DNA from: Steromphala cineraria
Lineage: Eukaryota; Mollusca; Gastropoda; Trochida; Trochidae
Length of the DNA stretch: 64,000 bases
Direction of reading: 5' to 3'
NCBI GenBank assembly: GCA_916613615.1
Contig: OU744725.1
Coordinates: 52,819,575 to 52,883,574 of the forward strand
Made by a program: the position numbers and the translations under genes. The notes beneath the pieces were generated by a model. The model saw nothing but the letters and a program-made list of their open reading frames with translations. It was not told the DNA's origin and ran no database searches. Shown here piece after piece: positions 1 through 14,430 of this stretch. The stretch's first letter is position 1. Every line of letters starts with the position of its first letter.

Positions 1-69
1 TTTTTTTTAAAGTAAAATAAAGTCATAATCATCACAGAGTTCTATATAGTATGCATGTGGCACGCTTTG

Positions 70-254
70 TTAAAGGGACAATCCTATCGGTCTATTTTTT
101 GTGGAAACGAAATTCAAGAGGACATATATGATGCATTCTATTCTTTGTCAAATTGTTAAATCTTACCCTCGCTTACATCATTGAAAATAAGTGTGATGTT
201 ATAATCATTAATAAGTATAAACAGGGAAGTAATCTTGAATTTTGTTTCCTTTAA
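70..254. mobile_element. TTAA-bordered MITE, family B
   Basis: Begins TTAAAGGGACAATCCTATCG and ends at TTTTGTTTCCTTTAA. It shares the start motif and the GTGGAAACGAAATTC segment with the copy at 47184-47400. The 3' terminal repeat is shortened. TTAA borders are typical of piggyBac-type non-autonomous elements. Confidence 0.6.
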
Positions 255-3200
255 GTAACGATGTGATCAAAAGCCAAGTTTAGCGTTTGCGCATTTCCCC
301 TGGTTGGCAACAACTTTTTCCCGCCTGAGATGAATCTTAATTGTGGTGTGTCAAAACTTATTTCTCCAAAGAAAAATAATTCTAAAGGCAAATATTTTTT
401 CAAAATATTTTACTCTCTTAGTTAACACCTCAGATATTTCATTGATTCACATTAAATATATTTAATTGAGCATTATAATAGCTCAACACTGCCTTTCAAA
501 TCGTTCTTCGTTCCATTTCGCACGTATGGAAAACTGGTTACTTACATATCAGTGCGCAAACGCTAAACTTGGTCTAAAGTGTGAGGTACGGGTGTTATCG
601 GGAAGTTCTGTCACGCTTACTGTGCATGCAAATATATCGACAAGTACCTGCTGTCACCACCTGTATGGGATGATTAGTATTATTGTACCATTTCCTACTA
701 TACTTCCACTTATCCTTATAATGATAACTCTTCATTTGCTTCTCTGTGGTTGCTTTACTGACATACTTAACATCTGCTTTGTGGTTACCATGTTGGTTTA
801 ATACATCTTATGCAGATATGTTAAATACCTGTTAAAGGAAAAGAGAAACGAAAATTTCTAAATTGACGACAAATATTAGGAAATAAAAGGGCCAAATGAT
901 TAATTGTGAACCGATTTTATGCCTGGAGTACTTATATGAAATAAATATAACATATTATAAAATTTTATTTAGATTGATTTGACTACGTATGTTGAATTAT
1001 TTGTTGGTACCACTATACAGTATAAATCATAAATATGCGATAACACCCGAGATTCAGGGCTTCACAAGCAAAAATTAAATAAATTAATTTGTCAGAAGTT
1101 GTACATGCATAGTATGAAAGAATCATAAGTAGGCTTTTAGCACAAACAGTGTAATATACAGAGTTTTAAATTGGTTCCAACGAATGCGTATTAAGGGGAA
1201 TCATACATCATTTATATATTATCAGATGAGAAGAGAGAATGAAAAACATTTTCAAGATCAGTGTTGTTTTGAATAAAATGGCTTTAAAAGTGTTGATGTA
1301 GGATTTTCCTAATTTGTCTGGTTGTTATCAGATGACTCAATAATTGAGTTTTAAAAGTATTTTCTCAATTTGACAAGGTTTTAGATAAGATAAGATGAGA
1401 TAATTCTTTATTGTCCGTTAAGGAATTTGTGTTACATTTAAGTGAGCACGAAATTCAAAATTTTATACACAATATTCTAAATAAATACAAAAACATATTA
1501 TATACAAATATATACAGATGAAATATACAAATATTTACAAATTAACAAAAAGTGTGATAGTGAGCAATTAACGATGATTAAGATTTGAAATGAACAAGGG
1601 CACAAATGACATTTTATAACGTTTGCTTTTGCACGTCGAAACATTATACCGACGACCAGATAGTAAAATTTCAAAACATGCATGCAATTCATGTGAAGGG
1701 TCACTAATAATTTTTTAAGCTAAATTTCTAGCCTGTTTTTCATGAAGTTCATCTAATCTCTGAAAGGTACGATTAGCAATTTTTCCTCCCGGTTTGATTA
1801 TCTTATAAATTTATTTGTATTTGTCAATGACAGAGAGCCAAACCAACACTGTATAGAGAACATGAGGACAGACTGCACATTCAGTGCGTAGATCAATGAT
1901 CGAAAAGCGTCACACCTCTCCTTTACATCTTGTATGGGAGAAATCTTACTGAGCATAAAGAAAGGAAAAGAAACTAATCGCACCGTCATGGTAAAACCAT
2001 ATCCTGATATTGGATGGTTGCGTGATAAACAGAAGATGTGATACCAAAATACCTTCAAATATTACCACACATACCTTTTTAATATTTTTTATGCATCAAT
2101 CCACTCAAAAAACGTACGAACGAACAAATCAAATTATTTTTGGGAGAGATCTACAAAAAAGCTCACAGTTCACGAAAAGAGCGTGGCACGGACAGTGCGT
2201 GTACTATCTGTTGTTCAATGGTTGCGTGCTTGTCAGAAAGTGGCATAGTCACATCCAGCACGCACGTGTTGCATTGTATTGTCTGTCTGGTTGTACACGC
2301 CACAATGTTTATATTTTGGTGCAGAAGCAATAATTGGTCAGGAATGCAGGAACTATTTCTTACGATATGAAATATATCCTGCGACCAAAATTTCGATTTT
2401 GATTAGCTTAAAAGTGAGTTTACTAAAGTCAGTTATGCTAAATTTTCATTAAAGAGTTTGAAACAGGTTATAAATGACTTTATAAAGAAACATTCTTTCA
2501 ACAGCGTAACACATAAATATAATGATAATACGTTCTTTTTTATTACCATTACCCATAGTGCTCCAAACCATGCGCCTTGACATGACATTTACATGAAGTC
2601 CGTGCATCACATGCTGAAATTGACAACGTCCGTGCAGGTACACGTTTTGCGCGTGGCAGAGACATACTATTCATGGACTAAATATTGGCTTCAATATACT
2701 ACTCGATAAAAGTCTAGCATCGGTGTTTGATGAAATGTCATTTTCACAAGTGTAAAATTACGAAAGAACAATGTATTTAACCTACATTTTTTACCAACAA
2801 TGCATTAACCGATCCCAATTATTAAAAACTGTCCCTGATACAAGACGTGAAAACCACGCTTTTTTCAAGTAGACAACGATGTCCATAGATTTCTCAGAGC
2901 ATTGACAGTTACATTTCATGATGCACATGTTTATCAAGATCTATAAATGTCAAATGCATGACACTTAGGTATCATGATAAGGCCAGCAAGCAAGATTCAG
3001 TTTTACAATATTCCCTTATGCAACAATTTTATAGTCTCACTTGGCAGTTTTGTCGAGTAGTATTATAAGATAATCATTGAAACGGAAACTGTGGAAACTT
3101 TTTTCACGTATAGCACAGCATAGTTTTCTAATTTATCAGAAGCGCGCTAGTTTATCTTTGTTTAATGTTTAATTCATTGCACGATATTTAATAATCTAGC

Positions 3201-4829
3201 TATTTTAAATAGTTGATGTGTTTTCGTTACACTAGACGATTACGAAATATAACTTATAAGTTAGAAACAAAAAAGAGTGTACACATATGTTATATTCAGA
3301 AATGTAAACAAATTTGAAATACAAGTCACGTTAAAAATATCAACTGGTGAATGTGAATTGTTCCCTCTCCAAAGAAGTTTTAAAGTTTATCATTTTCATG
3401 GTTTTCATTTTTTTCTATTTCATGTACAAAGAGCAGTAACTCAACAGGGCTCGAAATTATTGTTTAATAACATCTCAAAGTCCATACATACCTCTCAAGT
3501 CAAGTAGCTTTAATGATGTGCTCTATATCGCGAAATCATTTAAATGCAGCATTGATTGTACATTAATATAAGTTAAGAACGCTTTTTGGTTTAACAATTT
3601 GTATTCATTTTCACGACACGAAAAATGTATTCCCATTTAGGAAGGTTAGAGGAGAAGTATTTGTTAAAAGAAAAATATTGAATTGTTGTGAGTGCTTTAA
3701 AAGAGAATAACAGCTTGTCCGTTTTTAAAATGATGAATGTTAGAGTAATATCTCAACAAGATATATCATATATGCTGCCTGTCATTATCCTCTTTGGGAT
3801 AATTGTTTTCAGAAAAATCTTTACGATTTCGCTTTAACATTGAAGACAGAAGCACTTACCCTATATAAACTAATGGGAGAACTATCACATCGCAAAATCT
3901 TTATGGACTTGTAAATTACGCTAAGTATCTTAGCATCCATTTCTTTGATCCAAATCCATCAAAATAAATAGGAATTATCGGAACATTCAAGCGCTGTTGG
4001 GCCCACCCTCTGCAAGCTCCAGACGACGTCAGGCCCGCAGCTAAACCGGAAATGGTGAAATCCTACTCCTAAAGTGTGTTTTTATTTCAAGGAAATGGGC
4101 GAGAGATGTAAGTTATCTTCCATTCAGGGCCACACGTCGGTTAAATTTGACGTGCATCAATTTGGACAGCGTCGTGGATAGCTTCTGTTTGACGAGAAGT
4201 TCGGCCGGATCTGTATGAAATAATTACAGCATTGGTAAAAGATGGCCGACATTGGCTCGATCAAACTCCGTACACTGACACGAGGAGGAAGCGCTAGTCT
4301 TGCTATCGAGAACATTAAGTGCCATTTAGGAGATTTGGCGCCGAAACTGACATTTGTAAATGGATGACGATCCTAGTCCTAAATCACATCGGACCCCTCA
4401 AAGTGACACCTACCGGACGTTTGTGAAACTCCGTGGCCGCAAACGGGGGTCGATCGGTTACAATCTCTCAAAATCACCTGCAATATATACCTCTTGTGTG
4501 GCAGGGCACAGAAGCGAACATTGTCGTCTGCTTTCGAGTAAAAATGAAAACAAAATTGATGAAATTATCAATTTAACTGACAATCTTATTATTTACATGT
4601 TTGTCTTGACTAACACAAGCTTACAAAAAGACATCATGTACAGTTCAAAAGGTTAAAATACCATCTTGACGCTGGTTTAAACCTTTGAAATTAGTTTTCT
4701 TTGCAATTGAACTATTGACTATATTCTCTAGGCATACATTAAAGTAACACTGACTGGTATTGAATAAGAATAGAACTTCTAATGACATTGTCAAATTCTG
4801 CAAAACGATAACTCAACTTCAATGTCGAT
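255..4829. other. Non-coding stretch
   Basis: AT-rich without recognised genes. A cluster of GCGTG words occurs at 2178-2300. A GC-richer block at about 4000-4370 contains AAAAGATGGCCGAC (YY1-like AAGATGGC) and could be an old promoter or exon, but I cannot support one. Short open frames look random. Confidence 0.5.
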
Positions 4830-4990
4830 CTTCTCGACCCTATGTAAACACATTAATTTACCAAAACCAGCTTCAAAAGAGAAATCGTCTGCTATGATGT
4901 CAGGCAAAATGCATAATGTCAGTTTGAAATTTGTTCTTCTTACCGAACCGGAACACGTCTGCTATGATGTCAGACGAGATGCATGATGGG
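4828..4990. repeat. Short direct duplication
   Basis: CGTCTGCTATGATGTCAG followed by (G/A)C(A/G)A(A/G)ATGCAT(A/G)ATG occurs twice about 70 bp apart (about 4887 and 4960). Confidence 0.7.
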
Positions 4991-7182
4991 AATACGTCAT
5001 TTGGAGCTGTTACAATTCAGTAGTTTCGGTGACAGGCAAATTGACAGGAAATGTTTCGTCAAGTCTTTCCTGGGGTCCTAGCTTCCTCTAACCAAATGAA
5101 GGAATCGACTTCCTTTCTGCTATTGCCGGAACGGACAGAAAAACCCGGACTCTTAGATGCCTTGTGGCAATGTGACAAGGACATTTGGCCGTGACATTAA
5201 ATAATTGGAAACAAAAACATTGTTCGTCCGTTTTGATAATAACGAAATTGATGTGGTTATCAAAGGCATTTAAGAACAACCAAAAGGTGATAATTTGAGC
5301 TCTGATTTTAAGTTTAGAGGTTTTTGTTGTCGGGTTTTGCCAAGGTCAGGTCTTGAAGTCTCTGGTTACCGAAATGAAAACACGGGGTTTGTTTTGGTGA
5401 TGAAGAAAGGATTTGGTAATGAGATGAAGAAGGGAACATAAATTATCCCAATAAATATGCTGCATTTGTCTATCATTACAGTTCTTCTGTCCTTATTTGG
5501 TAACACTAGATGCAAAAGCAGATTATTAGCGCTTGATAAAAGTCCTAAATCCGTTCACCAACGGCGATCTGACGTTTACGCAGCATTAATTGTCACACCG
5601 GAAGTAAAGCTTTCTACAACCTTGTGTCCGATCAGTTATAATCTTCACGAGACAATGGGATTTGCAGTAATGGAATTTTATTGCATGTTTAGTAGCATAA
5701 TTGAATTTTCCATGTCAAGAAAATCGTCTGTTTCACATATTTGGTAGAAACATTATTCTTTGAGTTTTTCTTCACTAAGACGCCTTTCGATATAAAATAT
5801 ATTTATAGATTTAAATTATAATTCTAGAACATGAGTTAATTTTATGATTATTCACTCCAAAACGAATGGTTATAGGAAGATCAATCAAGGTTAATTAAAA
5901 ATATACTTTTGTTTATTAATAATATTTTATTAACAACCGCTTGGACGAAAAAAGGATTAATGTCTTATTACAATCCTGGTTGCCAAAATTAAAATGTCAA
6001 CAATTTCAGAGTCAATGTCTACTTTTAGAGCGTTTGATACGTTTTAAAAACTGTTTTGTACTTACCCCAAAAAACTTTAATGTTAAAACCATGTTCAACA
6101 AACAAACAAACAAAGCAGGTTAACGTTAGGATATACTTTTGATGAATGTTCACTGCACACAAGAAGGCATTTATGGGATACATAAGTCGTCAACCGTTGG
6201 TAAAAGTCTTTTTAATGTATTTTTTTCACGTTAAAGTCATTTGATTGGGTAACGATCTAATGAACTTTCCCTTACATCTGTGTGATTGTATGTTTTTTAA
6301 AGCGCCACTTCGTAATTTACATAACATATTGTTTTGCTTTGATACGAGCGTAAATCATATTGGTAAAGTTTAACTAAAGTATGACATCGACATCTCACGG
6401 AATGGCTTATAAAGGAAATGGGTGAAACTTCAATTTACTGACCACCCTTTTAATTCATTGAATGAATCAGCCAAAGGTTCTCAAAATGTACGTGTACATG
6501 AACATGGATATTAAAATTACAATAACATAGGATAAGAATTTTTACATATTACGGAAAATAATCATAGTTATTGGTTTTATCCATATTCAAAATGTAGTGA
6601 ATTTCAATATTTTGAAAAGTAGTTTGAACAGTATTCGTTGTATTTTTAGCAATATTTTGCGACTAATCTTTTGAAAATCGGACCAAAATTCATTCAATTG
6701 GATACGATTCACCAAAGTCACCGATTCGGCATCTGATTAGTTTTAGTTGTCGACATGAAGGCGAATCAACCGCTGTTGCTATCTCACAATCACGTTTCCA
6801 AAAAATATGCTTGAAAGCCGTGATGGTCGCGCGAGACTAGATTTTCCCTTCATTTTATCCGAATCAGGTACCCGTAGCCGTCCAAGTTGATACCCATCGG
6901 ACGCAATTCGGTAACTGAGACGTAATGATGACGTCACCAAAGGCGGTTCGTTAAATGCAAATGCAAATGCAAATTTACAGAAGGCACTGCACCTCTGACA
7001 TCGAAATAAGTTTATTGTTGATTAAAACAATGTTATGTGATATCGAACTTTAGACGAATAATTTTCTACCTAGTGACGTATTTATTTTCTCAATTTAGCT
7101 AAATTTCAGCACGAAACGCATGCAAAGATGACGGTGCATCTTTAACCAAAGTATCCAAACCAAGGAGAGTAAAGCCGGCATT
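4991..7182. other. Non-coding stretch
   Basis: AT-rich. The only notable motif is three head-to-tail ATGCAA copies near 6955-6975, giving overlapping ATGCAAAT octamer words. No gene is supported. Confidence 0.5.
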
Positions 7183-7326
7183 CCATGTGTCCGTAGTGCG
7201 TAATGCGTAATGCGTTGTGCGTATTGCGCAATGCGTAGTGCGTAGTGTGTAGTGCGCAATGCGTAATGCGTAATGCGTATTCAACACTTTACTTTTTCAA
7301 CAGCACTACGCACTACGGACACATGG
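7183..7326. mobile_element. 144-bp MITE with internal heptamer repeat
   Basis: Perfect 20-bp terminal inverted repeats, CCATGTGTCCGTAGTGCGTA at 7183-7202 and its complement at 7307-7326. The interior is a run of TGCGTAA/TGCGTAG heptamers that also continues the terminal repeat motif. Confidence 0.8.
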
Positions 7327-10300
7327 GAAAAGGCGTCAATCGTGTTGAGGCGTTGTTTTGATGTGCTATATCAATCAAGATCTTCCTCAAGACTAAACTC
7401 TATTGTTCTTGAATTGTGTCGGAGTCGACGAATGACCGTGGCCTGTAATTATGACGGGCTTTGAGGATTTAGTGCGGTAGAGATCGTAGCAAAGGGACGT
7501 CACGCCGCGGTAATGAAGAGGGGAGACAACTTGGGAGTCGAACTTCAATTCTCACGTGATTATCGCGACGGGTGGGATTTGACGTGTTATTTCTTCTCTC
7601 ATCAGTTATCTCCCTTAATCATGTTGTCAGTGACGCAGCTTTCGAAACCTTGATGGAGATTTTGAAATAAATTTTAGCATTATCGTGTTTGTATTTTTAA
7701 AGATACACATGATATTTCTGCAATGAAGCTCATATATGAATGCAACGTCCTAATCAATATGATAAAATTTTGTGGCTTCAATATCACTGTTTACCATAAT
7801 TGAATCTCCACTTACAGTTCTGTTATTGATAAATGTTCTGTTCTTTCATGCTTTACTATAAAGGTTAATTAAGGTACAAATGGATAACTTAGATGTAACT
7901 GGCATCACAAATTGTTGTTTATATTTGTTGTAGTATAATAGAAAGTCTATTTTGTGAAAATGCCAAAATTTTCCTGCCAGTCTTAAACTGTGCTTTAATC
8001 GTTCTTTCGTTAATTTATACAACTGAATATTTTTTTGCATTTATTAATGCTAGGTACAAAATCGAAATAAAGATAAAAAGCGAAGTGTGTTTGCATATAA
8101 TAAGAACTTACTTCAGTACGTTAACAATTCTGATCTCTATCGTGTTAAGTCGATTGATGTATGCTACATCTACTTAACAGATCGATGGGAGTAGGGAATC
8201 AATCAAGGTGATGCGACCCACAAAAGTATATAATTGTGATATAAAAAACATAAGAAAACCGAAGTAAATCTCTCTCTGAAAGTAAATCCGATCTTGACAT
8301 ATCTTGAAAAACACTTTATTGAAAATTGACAATTATGTTTCAAATTTAATTTTACACTCCACATGTCGGGAAATGTATGGATATAAACAAATATTTTTAA
8401 AGAAGGTCAATTATGTGCAAGCATTTCCTCCCCCCTACTTTTCTTCTCAAACAACGGTCAGTCGGCTTGACGTCTCTGTACGATTTATCACCCAAAGTAG
8501 GAGTAAATTATAGCTTTCCTTCTCTATGCTATTGGCAGGCTATTGTTTATATCTCATGGGGCCATATTGAATAATTGTTATGCCGACCATGTGCTTGTGT
8601 GTATGGCACGTGTATTGCTCTCCTGGCGCCATACAGCACATTTGTATACCATTGTATGTTATTATTACTGTTTCAACCTTTAATGGAGTGCATTATGCAG
8701 TTTTTAAACATTTTAGTTGTGTTAAACATATTCTTTTAAACGCAATTGTTGGGAAGGCCATTTTTGCACACGCCCTCTAAAAGCATTTACACCTCTTAAA
8801 ATCACAAATTCTGTAGCTTAAAATCTATGTATTTCGTGTCGATCGGGTTTATTAATTGAAAATCATGAACCGTGTGGATGGAATTCATCACATTATTTAA
8901 GGATTTTGTTTCAGCACGCCCAAACAATTTCATATGATTGTATTATTTTACTTTAAAAGATAAATAAGGAGAGCAACAGGCCCAAAACATTAACCCTGTC
9001 ATGAACCTTCAAAATAAAGATGATTGGATATATCTGAGTAGTTAAACATATATCGTATTTCACTGACCCACTACAATATGGCAAATGTTTCAAACTTTTC
9101 AATATTGAGAAAACAAGGATTTTAATGTATTTTAACTCCTTTATTGTGAACGGTAAAGCATTTTTTATCAACAAAGAATCTTTCTCTTGAACCAGTAGAA
9201 TCAATATGTTAACGATCCAAATCACGAATACAAACATGAATGAAATAATCATGAATAATAAGAAGCAAATTTGAATTTTAAACAATTAAATCAATGAGAT
9301 CAATCAAAATCACATGCAGAACAACAATACACGAAATACGAAAGAATTAAAGAAATTTAATTCTGCATATGCAAACAAACCAAACTTGAAATAACATGTT
9401 TTCCTCTTAGAAAATATCGCTTTCAAATCAAACTGTCCTTTTCAAGTCATGGAAACCCTGTGATTGTCCTATGGGACAGTGGTGTCAAAATAATGTCAAA
9501 TGTTAGGACAGGACTTGACAAATCTAGTTTTCTCCCTGAGGATAAACTCTGGCAGTTATTCATGGGCTGGTCTTGGACTCTTCCATTGGAACCAGGTCCA
9601 AATCAAGCCCAATATTCGCCGATGTCTTCAGGGGTTTTCTCGGAACCAAAGACATACGACTCTTCATATTCACTGTTGTCTTGGAGAGTTCCGTTACTTT
9701 CAGGAAGAGTTAAACTTCATATTCACTGATGTCTTGGAGAACCAGAGGGAATATCTGGTAGTGTTGCCAATCATTGCTTTGTTTGTCTTCTTGTAAGGAA
9801 CACCGTATCGTTTTGAATGGCAATAACTTCTTTGTTTTATTAGACTTGATGACAAATGTATGCAAGTTTCTCTGATATGAAATCCTATATGAGTGAAATA
9901 TGAAAAGATTGACTTTGCACCATGAGACATATTCATACGGGTCCTTTATTCTTATAAGGATTTCTTTAGAAGGTTAAATGGTTGCGTTTGTAATATTTGT
10001 GGGATTCATTGTCATTCAATGCCCGCAATTTTAGTTTAAAACCGATGACGTTTTAAATTGATTCGCCCTTGTCATTATTCGGGTGTCTATTGTAATTGAA
10101 TGTAAACAATCTTGTTCAAATCAACCAATCAGAATCAAGATTGCACCAAAGTTACCATACATATGTTTTGACGTGTATGTACAAATGAACCAACCATGAA
10201 GAAAAAGGGTCATATACATTGTAAGGAAAGCTGTCGTACATCCTAATCCCGACTTGCACTGCATGCTTTGTCTAAACTGGGGTTTACACATTTAAAGTAC

Positions 10301-10900
10301 ATGGTATTATGATAGTGAACAAAAATTAAATATTTGATATTTTCTTTGATCATACTAAAGATGACCCATGTTGGTCATTTATGACGTCATGATACAACAT
10401 AATGACGTCACTAAAGTGAATTAAATGGAAAATCTACTATTGCACACGAAAGTTAACCATAAAACTAAATCTTCTATCGTTCGACATTTTACATATTTGT
10501 CCGATAAGTGATGAATGTATAAATTAAGAGTATTTGTTTTTCCCCTGCTTAACGTAAACACAGTTTTGAATTTTACTTTGATTTGATACAGTGTGCTCCT
10601 TCTGTTATCCATCAAACGATGTTTCACTGACTGAAAGCTTATTTTTCATGTTGCATGACAAATCACCATAAAATCATCCATCAAGATGTGGCTATTTTAT
10701 CAGGAGATGCGGTCAACCAGGGATGATGATGGTCAGTAGATCTGGACACGGCCAATCAAGCGGTCAAGAGATTGTGAAACCACAAGATGACCTATACACC
10801 TTCGAACTTTACCACAACCTTATACACCTAAAGAGGCCAGGAACTACAAAAGCTTCATTGGATATTGTCAAGCTTTGATAAAAAATATATTGTCCGTTAC
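7327..10900. other. Non-coding stretch
   Basis: AT-rich. At about 9610-9750 there are loose ~57-bp repeats sharing CTTCATATTCACTG(T/A)TGTC. Other short open frames have no recognisable product. Confidence 0.5.
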
Positions 10901-10904
10901 ACGT

Positions 10905-11840
10905 TAAAGGTGCGCAATCGATGCTTTCATGTAATTTCGCTGGCGCTAATTAACCTGCGTCTCCCCCGGCTTGCTCCCCCAAAACTTGATCGCTCCTCCC
11001 AGCGGAGTTTGCCATTCTCTCGAGACAAAGAGAATTATTAATACGTCCTGCCTGGCTGCATGAATCCCGTCTAATTCAGGTAAAAACAACACGTCCATTC
11101 GATTAAGGGTCTACAATCTTTGATTAAATTCTAATTCACCTGTGTTCTGGGCACCAATTTAATCAAGGTAAAATTCACCGCACCTGTCCACGACGCTGCG
11201 ATGAGCCTCGTTTTGGACTAGTAATTTCCACCAACTCAGCCCGTCTTTCCGTCCGAATAAATAATGCAGTGAATAAAGAGAATATTGAAAACGATCATTA
11301 TCACTTGCCGATCTCCTCTGCCCGAGGCGCTACCCCTACCCTTACCCCACAACCCAGATTCCTTGCCCCCCGGGCTGGGCACGGCGCGTGCGAGGCTGAT
11401 TGAGTGGATACGCCCTCGTTCACCCAGTAACCGGACAGTATTGAAACCGACGTTTGCTTTTATTCCGCTGAACTCCTAGAACAGTCTAAATGATTGCCGA
11501 CCAAATCCGAATTGATCAGCGCATTCTAAGGATTTGCATTCGGCCACGTCAACGTACTGTAATTATGGAACTAAATCGTTCCGCGGAGGGTGACAATTAT
11601 ATCTAATTATACATATTTTCGTTTCGCTGAGATATCATATTTGGTTCAATGAAAGGGCCATTTCAAGTCCGAGAGAGCGATGAAGGTTTTTCATAAATTA
11701 GCAGAAAAACGAATGCGGGATGAGCGACAGTGGAGAATTATTTATGAAACAATAAAGCGATTTGGTACCCCTATGCTGGAGCTTTGTAATTACAGTTCTC
11801 TAAACGAATTAAAATACTATTGTTTGAAATAATTAATAGG
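10905..11840. promoter_or_regulatory. Candidate conserved regulatory block
   Basis: A ~930-bp island of balanced base composition and high complexity in an AT-rich desert. It contains many homeodomain-like words (GCGCTAATTAACC, TCTAATTCAGG, TTTAATCAAGG, TGTAATTATGG, TCTAATTATAC, TGTAATTACAG) and CpG-containing stretches. It has no long frame or splice-flanked exon. The pattern resembles a developmental enhancer; conservation is not shown here. Confidence 0.35.
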
Positions 11841-13966
11841 TCTTCTGATTATAAAATATAAGTGTGGCCCTTAAAAGCGTTAATTGAATTAAAGCATTAT
11901 GAACTGAACGGATTCTTAAAGCTTGTTATTTTGTTATAGGATGGTGCTACCAAGCTAGGTATTGATGAGACGAATAGGGTTGATTCTGAAAGATATCTTT
12001 GGGATTTGTATATATTGCCCACGTACAAGTTCCTGCAGTCATATAATTTTGGCAATTCGTTGAAAGATGTATATACTCTATATCAGATGTGACTGATTTG
12101 AGTAACCAAATAATTCTGTGAGTGACATTTCCCCCGTTTACTAAAATTCATTGTATCTTTGTCAATATAACCTTAATATATGGAATGTTCTTGTGATTCA
12201 AAGGCACTGTATAATGCTTTTTAATGGTTTATATGTTCAAACGTTCACAATTTAAATCAAATTATACAAAATTCAATAATATTGTCGTATGAAGGTAAAA
12301 CATCGTTTATTCAAACTGATTACCAATCGTTTATTAGGTGCCATGTGCAAGTGAAAACTGCAACTGAAAACGGCCAATTTGATAAGAATCTTTAAATCAT
12401 TTGAGTCGTGGAATGGATTCCCTTAACATAAGCGAACTTCGTATTCTCGTTTACGAAAGAAACAGGTGGGTTTTTTTTCAGTTGTAGATGCTTACTGTAA
12501 ATAAAGAAGATACAGCAAATTGCTAAGTAATGTTTGAAAACATTACCTAATAACAGGTTAATGTGTTTACTTAAAGATGCGTGTTCGGGATATTCTTGCC
12601 GACGAGAATTCAGGATGCAACTAATGTAGCTTATTCTATAGTATCATATATTGCATGCTTCCACATAGATATGTTTATACTTCATTAGTTCCAATTTCTT
12701 ATTCATAACATCAGACAATGGATATTTTAGTTGTCTTCTAGTTTGAAATTTATATAAGTCTGTAATTTCCGTCTACAAATGTCAAAAATATTTAGATAAA
12801 ATGTCTTTTTAACGGAATGTCATGAATTGTCATAAAGGCTGTTTTTATGTAATATGTAAAAGAAACACAAGGAGTGATAAAAATCACGAAACCGAATCAA
12901 TACACCATATCTGCCTACTTGATATCACCCATGAAACCAATATTCATTTTTCGAAGTAGATAATCTTAACCCTAGCCCATGATCAGTAAGTATGCAAGCA
13001 ATCTGTTTGATAATTTTAAATCCACATTTAGAGAAAAAACATTTCGACACCAGCCCTAAACATGATTAAACCTAGTCACGGATATTGTTACAACATGCTA
13101 TGACAATATAATTCAAGAAATATATTTTTTTAAATTGAATTTTTAACTAAAATTATCTTAACAAATGAAATAAAGACACTTTGCGAATCAAAATAATTCA
13201 AACACTTGCTTTTACCGTGATGAATAAAATACGATTTTTCTGTCCTGAAAGTGGACAAGTTTATGCCAAATAAGTTTCTTGACCTCTTTTATGATATGTT
13301 TGTCTGAATGACTGATCATTTTTCTGGAAGGCCTGTGCAAGAGGATTGTGCCCAGAAAAGCTCCACACTGTTCCGTATTAATTGGCTCTCTCACGCAATC
13401 TCTTGAAGCTCGGAGCACTGTCAGTTCTTCCTTTGGAGGCGGCCTTGTCCATTGCTGCCACGGTTCCTGGAATTTCTCCAAGACAAGATTTGGTCTCATT
13501 CCGGAATAACAAATATCACGCTGTTAGAACCTGGATTATTATTTTGATTGTTTAAGAGTTTAACAGGATGTTTCCAAAATATTTTAATTAAATAATAAAT
13601 TTAATTTTGGGAGTGTATTGGTGGTGGGATGGAATTTATGATTATTCATTAAAGTGTTTTATTTATGGTGGTTTGTATGAGGTTGAGAAAAAATAGAACA
13701 CAATTGAATTAAAAATATTACTTTCCCGGAAATTTAAACTTTAAAAAATGTAATACATTATTAGTGTCTGCATTCGTAGTTCTAATACAGTGTACTGTTT
13801 AAACCATATTGTTAGATTGTTAGAATTACAATTTGAATAAGTTAACTGAGTCAGTACTTTTATAGTCCTATTCTTTCATTATTATTGCATGAAAACTATT
13901 TTTATAGTCCTGTAATACATCACAAAGATGACAAGAGGCTGAAACCCTGATGTGCGCATATACTAA
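11841..13966. other. Non-coding stretch
   Basis: AT-rich, no recognised gene or repeat. A 95-codon minus-strand open frame at 13212-13499 has no recognisable domain. Confidence 0.5.
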
Positions 13967-14430
13967 CAGGCAAAAGAAAGTACACACTTCAGTTGATTTT
14001 ATCACATTTACAATATAAAATTAGAAATATTTCGAGTTTTTAATGTTGTATTTTCAGAGTAAAGTTAGCCTTAAAAGAGTACTCTAAGGTGTTTTTTTAT
14101 TTTAAAAAAACAAATCTTTCATGGTAAATAATAGTTCCAAAATAAATATCACAAATGTTCGCAAACAGGGTAGACATATATATCATATGTGAAAATCAAT
14201 AAACGTGTCTATTTTTACGCATATTGACAACGTTATAAACATTTTAGGGGTCAGGATAGTGCAAATGTTTTTTCTTACCTCTGCTTACAAAACATTAACT
14301 GGACACCAATTATTTTATTCCAACTACCGCAAATATGTGTTATTCTTAACGTGAGATAACTTAATAATCACAAGTCTCTTAGATATTAAGTAAATTTTAA
14401 CAAACTGTGATGTGTACTTTCTTTTGCCTG
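13967..14430. mobile_element. 464-bp TIR element, family C copy 1
   Basis: Ends with CAGGCAAAAGAAAGTACACA and its near-complement TGTGTACTTTCTTTTGCCTG. The interior (TCAATAAACGTGTCTATTTT, TTTTAGGGGTCAGGATA, ACACCAATTATTT) recurs at 34652-35149. No coding. Confidence 0.75.
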
